Origin: Takakia lepidozioides
Lineage: Eukaryota > Streptophyta > Takakiopsida > Takakiales > Takakiaceae
Assembly: GCA_030704615.1 (NCBI GenBank)
Contig: CM060731.1
Coordinates: 45,136,001 to 45,200,000, forward strand
Length of the DNA stretch: 64,000 bases
Direction: 5' to 3'
A program made the translations under genes and the position numbers. This document shows, one piece after another, positions 11,936 through 21,093 of the stretch (within the stretch, counting starts at the first letter, position 1; the number at the start of each line of letters is the position of its first letter). The notes beneath the pieces were generated by a model. That model was not told the DNA's origin, ran no database searches, and saw nothing but the letters and a program-made list of their open reading frames with translations.

Positions 11936-13548
11936 CTACATTTTGTTCACTCTTTTTGTGTGCTTGTTAATTACCTCCTTAGAATCGTCTGGGTCTTGAG
12001 GGTTTGTGGTGCGAGCTCCAAGAGGCACATCCCCAATTAGCCATCCCCACACGCTTCTAAGAACTTCGATAGCTTCATCTTCCATTGAAATGCTATCAAA
12101 GTGGATTCGTGGTTGCTCTTGCCAATCTTCACGCCCAACTCTGTCTGGTGCTCCATATGTGCTAGCCAGGATGGGCTTTAACGAGAATCCAGGGAATGGG
12201 TTTTTCAAGCCTTCGATCGAATGTGCATGTGTTTGTGTATTACTGAACAATCCCTCTTGTGTCCGATCAATCTGCCACACAAGGTCTGATTGACTGCCGC
12301 CATTGTTGCCTCTATGTGGAAGGCAATCGAAATAAAGCGATTGTGATATGTGCGTATGATAGTAGGCAACTTGTAGGGGATAAAATTTCGATCCATCCCT
12401 ACATTGTTTTGTCAGTGTGTCTAATTGTTCATCTTTCTTTCTTGAGAAGTGTGATAAACTTGTGCGAGCCATCTCTGAAGTACTTGTAAAGCCCGTAGTC
12501 CCCTTGTGGAATGGAGACGACTGTTGGGCATAGATTTTCTTTGGATTCGAACGCTGTGCGGACAAATCCTGTGCATTCAGTTTCCTTGGAAGCTCCCAAT
12601 ACGAAATTCTCCGCCAATTGTCTTGCAGTTTGTCCTCCACTGGCCAATCTTGTGATGGCTGCCTGAGGAAAGTTCATCTATGTCTTCAAGAAGAGGCCAT
12701 AGACCACTGTTTTGCATAGCTTACAAGTGGTCCATGGGCCCTCCTGAGTTAAGTCATGTCAGGCTTAATGGGGTACTCTATGTACAATCTCTGTGCAACA
12801 CACACCGTAACCCTGCACAAACTGGGGGCAATTTGCAGCTCATCTTGAAGAGAGGTAAATGGACATACAAAAATCCCGATGTATTCCACGCTCTCTTTTT
12901 CCCGCTCTAGTATACTTCTTGCTGAATTGCAGGTTCTTCTTTCAGCTCCATGCATGATCCTGATTAAATATCGGCATCGGTCCAGACTATGCTCCACTTC
13001 ACATAGTGGCTGTTGTGGCTGCGGCTTATATGGACTGAATTGAATCGGTCATAACAACAGCCATCTTTTTCAACTTCCGCATCTCCAGTTGCCTGCTGGG
13101 TTGATCTAGACGCGGTAGCTGGCTGCCAGTGAGAGCAGGGTGCCAGCACGAACTAAACCCTTTGGCCACCTTGTGATGCTTTCAGTGAGACGACTGAAGT
13201 CACGACTCCTGAAATCTCGAACACGAAAAGACAAGATTTCTCGGCAGACTGCACCTCCTCGTCACAGTCAACTGGGGATACTGAGCCTTCATCGTTTCAC
13301 GGAAGGCTGCTCGGCATTGGCGCAGATCTCGAGGCCACATACCACTCCTACATATATGTAGTTTCTACTGGAACTAGTGTTGGGCAGATTCAATACCTAT
13401 TGGCATTAGGGGCCGGGCTGTGGAGCTGAACATTACATTTTCTAGAACTCATACACAAACCTTGGAAACTCGTTGTCGCAGCGTTCGATGAGATCTCAGC
13501 ATGCCCTTTGATTCTTGTTTTCCTGTCAACGCTCCCTGTGGGCACCAC
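11936..13548 (-). CDS. Unidentified minus-strand gene candidate, exons uncertain
   Basis: Several open stretches on the minus strand read like exons, but I cannot name the family or fix the junctions. A possible first exon starts at the ATG near 13548 (MVVPTGSVDRKTRIKGHAEI...) and ends at AAG|gtttgt near 13459. Later pieces include a block with CCYDRFNSVHISRS around 13000-13085, a block around 12430-12677 (TARQLAENFVLG, then CPTVVSIPQGDYGLYKYF), and a 234-codon stretch ending at 11936 that includes SMEDEAIEVLRSVWGWL. These blocks lie in different frames, so introns or frameshifts must separate them. It could be one gene, two, or a decaying gene. Confidence 0.3.
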
Positions 13549-14021
13549 CATTGCACTGAAGTTGCTGGGCGATCTGCGAATACCAAGTGATACATTGAAA
13601 AAAAGTGCAAAGTGCAATGATTCCGATGCTCACTGTGGCCACGTGGTGCTGCCAGTATCATTCTGTTGGTCGGCGGGACGGTGCGAAGGAAGAGAGAAAC
13701 AGAATGAAGGAAGGAAGGAAGGAAGGAAAAGCTTGAAAACACAACCATAGACAGTGGTCAGGCCAGTGTGACACTTGAGGAAATAGAAATATTTACTGTG
13801 CTAGCGAGGAGGGAGGGAGGACTTTGGCCGAGGGAAACAGAGCGAAGGTCAGGCTTGTAGGGGAGAGAGACAAATCAGACTCCGGGGACAGATAGAGGCG
13901 ATTTCTCAAACTATCCGCAGGCAGTAAAAGCACCTGGGTTGGCGCAGAAAGAGAACACAGAGGAAAAGCGTGGTTAGCACGCTTTCTCAATAGAGAGAGC
14001 TGCTGAGGTAGATATTGTCGA

Positions 14022-16653
14022 ATGATGGCTGCAGCAGCTGGAGTCCAAGTGGGAAAAGAACTGTGTATGTCTTGCCGAAACCTGGGTAATCAATTGAAAC
14101 CCACAGATCGAGCTAAATTTCAAGCCACCTCGAGGTCACTTTTCGATCGGAAAGAGTATGTTGGTTGGCAATCACCTTTCACTTCATATAAATCTAGTCA
14201 GTTCTGTTTGCCTATCAAGCCGTGGAGATTCTTGGGTGGCGTGCAGCAAGCAACAATTTGTCACCAAGCTAGATGTTTTTTTAGTGAAAATTTGTTCCGA
14301 TCTCCCTCAGTCGTCCTCCAAGAGTCCCAGAACATGTATGGACTGAACAGAATGGCTGTAGAAGTTTCAGCTTTGAGCAATTTCGAAAATAGCGGGGCTT
14401 TGCAGTGTGTAGGGGAAAGGATAGAATATCCATGTGGAGCACATCCTGTGAGGACGATTGAGCCGGAGGGCATAGCTCGAAGGGGTAAAAGAACCAGAGT
14501 GAGGGTGAATGACAGTGAAGCAGACACGCCCTCAAAGAATGGGGAGAAAGCCGCCGAGCAAAATCACGAGATTAGAGTGTGTGTGAACAAATCGTGCCGG
14601 CGCAGCGGGAGCTTACAAACACTTGAAATCTTCCGCAGCCTGGCTCCTCCCAATGTGTCTGTTGAATCTAGCGGTTGTATTGGTATGTTTGCTAACGCTC
14701 CTTCATCTCAAAACCTAAACCCCTGTCATTTCTGTGCCCCTACCCCAAAGAAAGTTCTCTAGAAGCTCTGTGATGGGGGAGGCGACTTATGGTGCCACTG
14801 TCGATATTTAAATTCAAGAATTGTCCGCGGTTGAAAATTTATATGGCCCTCCTCCTTGAGAGTGCTTGCAGTGGTAGGGCATTCATCAGAGGGACTGTCT
14901 GTTTCTCAGAGAACTTAGCCGCACATTCTAACTAGCATCCAATTACTTCCCATGATTTAAGCCTCTTTCAAGACCTTGTGGAAGGAATCAAAAAATTCAA
15001 AGTCTCTTCTGGTTTCCTCACTTTCCACCGAAGCCCAAAGAGACAAGGACGTCTAAGAACAAAGAAAGCAGTAGAACAGTTGGCAAGACTTTTTTTACTG
15101 TGGCTGAACAGCTAAAGATATACTAGACCTGAAACGCATATGTCAATGTGTGGCAGGAAAATGTGGACGGGGACCGAATCTAGTCATATTACCAGCGGAG
15201 ATAATAATTAGTCATTGCAATACCCCTGCACATGCTGCGCGCCTGCTTGCCTTGCAGTGTGGAACACCAAACCCAGACAACAATCTACAGGCCTTAGCAC
15301 TTAAGCAGCAGGCCAACAAGTCCTTTGAACAAGGGGACCACCTCCTGGCAGAGAAGTTGTACACAGAGGTGCTACTTTCTCTCTTTTCCCCTTCGCTATA
15401 TCCCCTAGCCTGCTTTCCTGTGGCTTAGTTTGTGTTTTCTTTTATTTTCATCTGTCGAAGCTCAATTGCATTGGCATTCTGAATCATCTCAACCTCTCAC
15501 AGCATTGTTGATCAAGAGTTTCTTCTTACTGGGCAAAAACTGTGCTGTATGTTGTGTTTGATCTTTACAGGCAATAGAGCTGAAGCCCTCGGGTGGGCTC
15601 CATTTCATCTATTCTAACAGGTGCTTTGGGTTTGCACTATGTTGTGCTGATGGTAGAAGCTCTTATCATGCATAAGAGGTAGAAGTTGGTTTGGCAAACC
15701 TGAATTTTGTTTGTTCAGAGTGGTTCCTTCAGGTTGGTAAGATCAAAGATTTCCTAACCCTTTCTAGAACTTGAACTAGGAATATAGTTTCAAAGAGAGA
15801 GATAGAACTTTGACAATGGATATCTATCTGAATGCACAGATCGGCTTTACGGTTGGCTAGAGGGAATCTTGAGGGTTCCCTGGAAGATGCTAAAGAAGCT
15901 GCCATGATAGCTCCGCGATGGGCTCAGGTATTGATGGCTGTGTACCCAATCCTTGCAGAGATACACTTTGCATTCTGTCCATGTCTGCTTATCACAAGTA
16001 GGTCCGGGGATGGATGGAGGCTAAATTCGACTCTTGTTAGAAGGGGGTGTATGCAGCAGCAAGTTTTGAATTGAATCGGTCAGGTTCGTGTTGATGCAGG
16101 CATTTGTTCGGCAGGCAGATGCATATGCAGTAATGGGCAATGTGATGGCAGCTAGTTCTGCTTGTTCAACTGCCCTTCAGCTTGACCCCTCCCTTAGGCG
16201 CTCAAAATCTTTCAAGGTACATTATTAAACCTAAAGTGCTGGCTCAAAATGGAGAGAACTGAAAAATCTTGTCTTTAGTTCAGGTCGTTTTGCCAACAAT
16301 TTATCTTCCGTAGCTTGGGTATCACCATTCTAGCATTCGGAGTTACCAGGAAATTCGGCCAGATTTGATGAACTATACCCCAGTTGATCTGCCCACCGTC
16401 CCATAGCGAAGAACTTCAGGATCTGACTGAGAAGCCTCATGTTTGTGAGAATGTTTGAGCCCCTGGAAAGTCTCCGACCAACCTGAGGTGTTGTTGAGGC
16501 TGCTTTTAGAGTGAGAATAGTTACAATAGTAGATAGGTGGTATGTGCATGGCCAGTATGAGCAACACTATCTGACATCCTTCTGTGTACTGCTTTGCAGA
16601 AGAAATACGACGAACTTAAATCAAGGGTAGCTCCAGCAGGCGCATCTGCATAA
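14022..16653 (+). CDS. Thioredoxin-like [2Fe-2S] ferredoxin domain fused to TPR repeats, probably plastid
   Basis: Six exons join in frame: 14022-14682, 15157-15368, 15571-15620, 15840-15927, 16100-16216, 16600-16653 (393 residues). The N-terminal ~150 residues are basic and Ser-rich and probably act as a plastid transit peptide. A thioredoxin-like ferredoxin domain follows from about residue 183: the four cysteines C187-x4-C192 and C219-x3-C223 match the family's cluster ligands, followed by GRGPNLVILP. After QCGTPNPDNN come TPR helices from about residue 255 (LKQQANKSFEQGDHLLAEKLYTEAIELKP is the first pair). The last exon is short and basic. The protein is probably an iron-sulfur or redox-sensing adaptor; its partner and substrate are unknown. 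The start is the first of two consecutive ATG codons. Confidence 0.87.
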
Positions 16654-16859
16654 CTTGAAAGGTGAGGACCTTTTCGCCTCTTGAGAGGTTTACATGCAAT
16701 TTCTACAAAGCAGTGGGCAGCTGTGAAATTGACAACAGAAGCAGAATGATTGAACACTCGGGTTGGGATCTTCGTATTCCTACCTTCCAGTGATCTTTCA
16801 AACATAACTGGTTGTCAGTTACTTCAGTACAGGGGATCAGAGGATTCAGCAGTCTCAAG

Positions 16860-17009
16860 TTTGTACATGGCAGGTATATTTGAATCGTTGAAGATGCAAG
16901 GACAAAAAGTAGTATAATGCTGGTGTTACTGCAAACATTTAGCAAGCAGTCAAAACATGCTCCCCTATAGAGAAAGTAATGTGATTCAAGCGCTTTATCA
17001 TCTCCAATT
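16860..17009 (+). repeat. Dispersed low-copy repeat, copy 1 (target of the LTR element)
   Basis: The block containing TATAATGCTGG, AGCAAGCAGTCAAAACATGC and AAGTAATG recurs in diverged form at about 18275-18360. Its right end (GTGATTC...TCTCCAATT) matches 20283-20310. The LTR element at 17010 is inserted directly after CCAATT, so the repeat supplies the host side of the insertion site. Confidence 0.6.
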
Positions 17010-17618
17010 TGTTGAATAGAGTAATTCAGCTCAGAAGTGGTTAGTTGCTTTAGTTAGCAATTAACAAGGCTGGTTAGGAGTTTTGTTAGCAGTTAAACAA
17101 GGAAGGTTTTTGACTTAGTCCTTAGACTATTTGATAGGCTAACAATACATCATTGAACCAAGAGTTCAGTGACAGATCACCGAGTCAAGTGGACAGATCA
17201 CTGAGTTAAGTGAAGCACACTGAGAAGATCACTGAAGTTCTGAAGTTCAGCATGAGGCCCTGAACCGACAGGCTGAACCGACATACCACCGAGAGATGCC
17301 TTCTCAGTGATATATGTGTTTGTGTGACAATTTAGAAATGTAATGATGTGTTCACTTGTCTTCATTCTAGTGTCCTGGTCTGAGAGAGGTCTTAGCAAAG
17401 AGAGACTGAGCTCAGAGAGCATATAGTTAGAATAAAGGGGATCAGAGTTTAAAGGGAGCCTAGAACAAGTTCTGATTGTTTGCAGGGTCAATTAGGCTTT
17501 GTCTCCAAGCTAAGCGGTTTTCAGACCCTACAGTAGACAGTGCTCTTCCCAAACGGTCTAGGGACCAGTCAGACAAGATGAGTAGAGATAGTGAAGCCAC
17601 TAGTTCCACTTCAGAACA
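17010..17618 (+). repeat. Long terminal repeat (609 bp)
   Basis: It begins TGTTGAAT and ends TTCAGAACA, with the TG...CA ends of an LTR. A plant initiator-Met-type primer binding site follows it immediately. The 10 bases CTTCAGAACA recur at the right border of the whole element. Confidence 0.6.
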
Positions 17619-17926
17619 TGGTATCAGAGCGTGGTCTGGAGGAGATGGTCTTGTCTCAATGGAAAGGTTGAAGGGTCATGCACTAGAGGTCCCTTCAACC
17701 TTTCCATTGAGACAAGACCATCTCCTCCAGACCACGCTCTGATACCATGTTCTGAAGTGGAACTAGTGGCTTCACTATCTCTACTCATCTTGTCTGACTG
17801 GTCCCTAGACCGTTTGGGAAGAGCACTGTCTACTGTAGGGTCTGAAAACCGCTTAGCTTGGAGACAAAGCCTAATTGACCCTGCAAACAATCAGAACTTG
17901 TTCTAGGCTCCCTTCAAACTCTGATC
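17440..17926. repeat. Large near-perfect inverted repeat (hairpin), arms ~236 bp, 15-bp loop
   Basis: The left arm is 17440-17675 and the right arm 17691-17926. The loop, 17676-17690, reads TCATGCACTAGAGGT. I found one mismatch (near 17449). Each arm holds the LTR 3' part, the primer site and the gag start, so the two halves give the same 70-residue reading in mirror image. Transcription from either side would give a long double-stranded hairpin RNA. Confidence 0.9.
17619..17630 (+). promoter_or_regulatory. Primer binding site complementary to initiator tRNA-Met
   Basis: TGGTATCAGAGC directly follows the LTR end. This is the standard minus-strand primer site of plant Copia and many Gypsy elements. 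An inverted copy lies at 17736-17747 in the opposite arm of the palindrome. Confidence 0.75.
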
Positions 17927-17953
17927 CTTTGTTCTTACTCTATGCTATGGACT

Positions 17954-18021
17954 TTCCCGCTCAAACTGGGCGCGGGGTCAATGGCCACAAGGCTACGGCA
18001 AACAACGTCTTATGAGTACAA
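17954..18021 (+). mobile_element. 68-bp LINE 3'-end insertion with 15-bp target duplication
   Basis: TCTATGCTATGGACT occurs at 17939-17953 and again at 18022-18036. Between them lies the extreme 3' end of the LINE family also found at 60.4-61.6 kb (CCCGCTCAAACTGGGCGCGG ... TTATGAGTACAA). This is a severely 5'-truncated retrotransposition event inside the inverted LTR copy. Confidence 0.85.
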
Positions 18022-18182
18022 TCTATGCTATGGACTGCAAGCCACCTGCAATAGTAAGCAACGCTTAATGGACCCTTTAGTATGAAGCTGAACCTTCAAG
18101 GTTCCTCTCTTTGCTAAGACCTCTCTCAGACTAGGACACAGGAACATAGAATGAAGACAAGTGAATACTTCAGAACACAATT

Positions 18183-18365
18183 GTAGTCACTCCATGAACT
18201 TGAAACTTCATTAAAGGGATACTTAAGATGGAGGTGCATGGGATGATACTTAAGATTTGGATTATTGAGGATAGGGACAAAAAGTAATATAATGCTGGAA
18301 TTACTGCAAACATTAAGCAAGCAGTCAAAACATGCTCCCCCTTATAGAAAAGTAATGTTGCTTGC
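18183..18365 (+). repeat. Dispersed low-copy repeat, copy 2 and continuation of the target site
   Basis: GTAGTCACTCCATGAACTTG continues the sequence cut by the LTR element and matches 20311-20335. The part from about 18275 repeats the block found at 16900-16975, with small changes. It carries no coding frame. Confidence 0.6.
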
Positions 18366-18836
18366 TCTCTCATCAGCCTAGTTTTTTTAAGCTACCCTAT
18401 CTTGTCCCACTTCTGGCTTGCTGTTGATCATGTTACCCTTGAAGTGTTCATATCTCAAGCACACATTCTATATATGAACCATTTTTCGACAAGGTACAAT
18501 CCAAGTTCTAATGTTCCACAATGTGATGTGGAGGATGCAGGATAACATGCAGCTGCATGCTTGGGAGTTCGGTGTAGGTACTTCACACGGAAATCCATGG
18601 GATTGGGTAAGGGATCACATGGCTCCGGAAGTAGCAATGGAAAAGGGCAAGCACAAGATTGGGGAGTGGCTCGGTGATCCCGAAACCAGCATGATCCATT
18701 GACCCAGTCCAAACAATAAGAAAGCCTGGAAGAAGCGTCGACTTGATGACATAATCATACATAAGCATAGAGGAGCTACAGGCTTTGGACTTCCTGGAGA
18801 GCAAGTTCAGCCACACTACCTCGTGATGACATGAGA

Positions 18837-19160
18837 GGTTCACCATACTTGTATTCTGAGAATGTTGCTAGTAAGCCCAATGAGGAACGGAGAAGGATCC
18901 AAAGGCATCTAATCGACATAGAACCTGAATTTGTGGATGCAATGCACTTTACCTTACCGGCGAACCCGTGGATACATCCAGAACCTTCCAATTGAAGGAT
19001 AGGAGAAACTCTGCCTGTTCCTCCTAAGATTATTGGGATCGCACGCCACAAACTCAAAAATTTGGCCTCATTGGGACAATTGCACCAAGTTTAATTTCAT
19101 TGGTACCCAAAAGGGTTTGGAATTCTTGTGCAAGAAGTTGGACTTACTTGACACCTTAGT
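18837..19160 (+). pseudogene. DRM-type DNA methyltransferase fragment (pseudogene)
   Basis: DRM enzymes carry out RNA-directed de novo cytosine methylation in plants. Degenerate matches to the region between the UBA domains and the catalytic domain appear in three frames: SPYLYSENVA, then DIEPEFVDAMHF, then RGYIQNLPIE (about 18964-18994), then PPKIIG, then WPHWDNCTKFNFIGT (about 19052-19095). The frame changes at least twice, and a stop follows the RGYIQNLPIE block. No catalytic motifs were found nearby. The intact parent gene is not in the window. Confidence 0.7.
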
Positions 19161-19559
19161 ACATGACAATATGGATCTGAACAAAAGGAAATTATGTGTT
19201 ACACAGAAAGTGGAATCTCGTGTGGACAGTGCCCAACATCCCCACACCCATCTCAGGGAATGAAATGAGGTACTTGTATTCCAACTTCATGAAGTAACCT
19301 TCTTTTGGGATGGAAACTGTCAAGTTTCGTTTGATCACCTTCATAGGACCTTTACAGTCACCATTTGCTTACTTCAACAGCTACAAGGCATTTGGTTATA
19401 GTTCATGAGTAATTGATCTTATCTGGATGATCCACTAACTTCCCTTGCAAGCTGCTCCAGAAAGGGGTTTGTCCTTTGATCACCTTCTCCATAGGACAAT
19501 ATTATATCATAGTTGATGCACCAGGTGCATCTGAACAGGTTCTAAGTCTCTTGTAGCTG

Positions 19560-20070
19560 GTGATGGAAATTGGTGATGGCCCTGAGCTCTGGGAAAACCG
19601 AGTCAGAATGTCGGTAACGCTTGTGCATGCTGTGCCAGTGAATACTGCCAGACATGAGCTCCTTCACACCTTGCCCACAGCAGCGCAGAGCATAGGCCCA
19701 AGCTTCCGCATCCCACACGGCCAACTGCGTCTCCAGCTTCAGGTCGACGCGAGTGTAGTTCACCAAGTCCACGGCTCTCCACGCAGCTTGGGGTAGCGGT
19801 GTGCAATGCATCAACACCTGGATTAGATTGCGCGGATTGTCTTCCTGCGTGGAGAGCCGTGGACTTGGTGAACTCCGTTTCTTTTACCTCCTTGGAGTAA
19901 GAGAAAATATCGTTGGCCAAAGCAGCATGAATGCCGGCCGCGTTGGTGAGCTGTTGGATGATGGGTTGCGCGCGCACCTCGTCTGGAGTTCTTGGCAAAC
20001 TCCACGAGATTCTGAATAAACAAGCTTCCAAAGTTTCAGGCGCGCATTTGGGTGTAAGACTCCAAGTCTT
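19560..20070 (-). pseudogene. Microbial-type terpene synthase-like (MTPSL) pseudogene, C-terminal part
   Basis: The NSE metal-binding motif appears as ALANDIFSYSKEVKE (about 19885-19930). DEVRAQPIIQQLTNAAG lies before it, and EDNPRNLIQVLMHCTPL, VKELMSGSIHWHS and KRYRH after it, in the order of the class I terpene synthase C-terminal half. The frame is broken near 19990 and again at a 30-bp inverted duplication (19845-19874, copy of 19757-19786). The upstream half with the DDxxD motif was not found. Such genes occur in seedless land plants and fungi rather than seed plants. Confidence 0.72.
19757..19874. repeat. Perfect 30-bp inverted repeat inside the terpene synthase pseudogene
   Basis: The arms are 19757-19786 and 19845-19874, with a 58-bp spacer. 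The distal arm disrupts the synthase frame right after the NSE motif, so it looks like a templated inverted insertion. Confidence 0.85.
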
Positions 20071-20282
20071 TGAAACATGAAAGGTGGCTGGCAACGCCCA
20101 TTCTGTGGTGCTCGTTATTACATGGGATGCAGGGGTTGCTGGTCGTGCTTGGATTGATTTTTGTTGCTATTGGGAAAGCTGAAGCTTGAAGTGCCTTTAC
20201 CTGAAAGTGCTCGCTGGATACGCGCTTATCCGAGTGTAGTGCTGCATGGAAGAGTTTGCATTTAATCCCCACTACTGAGTTG

Positions 20283-20380
20283 TGATTCGAGTGTTTTCTC
20301 ATCTCCAATTGTAGTGACTCCATGAACTTGAAACTTCGAACTAGGAATTCATGCTAGATGGAGGTGCATCGAATGATACC
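20283..20380 (+). repeat. Dispersed low-copy repeat, copy 3 (uninterrupted target site)
   Basis: It reads GTGATTCGAGTG...TCTCCAATTGTAGTGACTCC...GATGGAGGTGCATCG. It matches the two flanks of the LTR element at 17009 and 18183 but has no insertion. Confidence 0.6.
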
Positions 20381-21093
20381 AAACATTTGCGTCTTGAGCA
20401 ACCTTTATTTCTCGTGTTATCGTGCATGGTTTTCCAGCAAGAGACCCAGGAAGGCTGTCTGACTGGGAACTGTGCAGCAAAAGGAAGGTGTGGGCTTCTA
20501 GTATATCGTAACAGTTCTTAGTGCATCTCTTGCGGACTTGTTTTTTGGCGTAAACTGTGTAACCACGTTGGAATCATGCAGACCAAGTTGGAGGCAGTAC
20601 TGCTGACAGATCGTCACAAGGAAGCCAGATGAGTGCTTCCCGGGATTTGCATTTGAAGATGGGAAGGTATGGTGTCTTTTATGAAATCAGTTCATATTCT
20701 CTCTAGGCTAGGGTATGAGCAAAATCGTTTTCACTATCGTTTCTCCATGAAAGGTGTTCTTTGCAGAAACAATATCATGCCACATAATTGTGGCCCATGG
20801 ATTCATAGGGGCTGGATGACATCTCACGAGATCGGTCGGTAGTTTAGTGCAGGCAGCTCTAATGAGCCTCCCCACCAGCTACACATGGACAACCCGCATC
20901 AAGCTGCAGTGGGGAAGTTAAGCTTACCAGTCGCCGCAAACTGATTCACAAGCACTGCTTGCCAAGCATGGGCAGTCCTGTGCCAGAGCCTGAACAGTAG
21001 CTCAGAAGACTAACTGTTGTTGAATGTAATGGTGCTGCCAATCTCAAAACCTATTACTGTAGCCGTCTGGAAAGTGTGTTTGGTCTCTACAAT
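20381..21093. other. Intergenic, no recognised feature
   Basis: This is mixed-composition sequence without a convincing open frame. It includes the 3' flank of the minus-strand F-box-type gene. Confidence 0.4.

Larger units (their letters stand above)
17010..18177 (+). mobile_element. Rearranged Copia-type LTR retroelement with 5-bp target duplication CAATT
   Basis: The left border is TGTTGAAT at 17010 and the right border is TTCAGAACA at 18169-18177. CAATT flanks it on both sides (17005-17009 and 18178-18182). A related uninterrupted site occurs at 20301-20315 (TCTCCAATTGTAGTGACTCC), so both borders are supported. Inside are one LTR in plus orientation, a primer binding site, a short gag-like start, and then an inverted partial LTR. 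There is no protease, integrase or reverse transcriptase. The small size and inverted interior suggest autointegration or another rearrangement of the cDNA before or after insertion. Confidence 0.65.

Noticed and set aside
17476-17890. Two identical mirror-image open frames of 88 codons
   Set aside because: Both arise from the inverted repeat; they read LTR and primer-site sequence, not a gene of their own.
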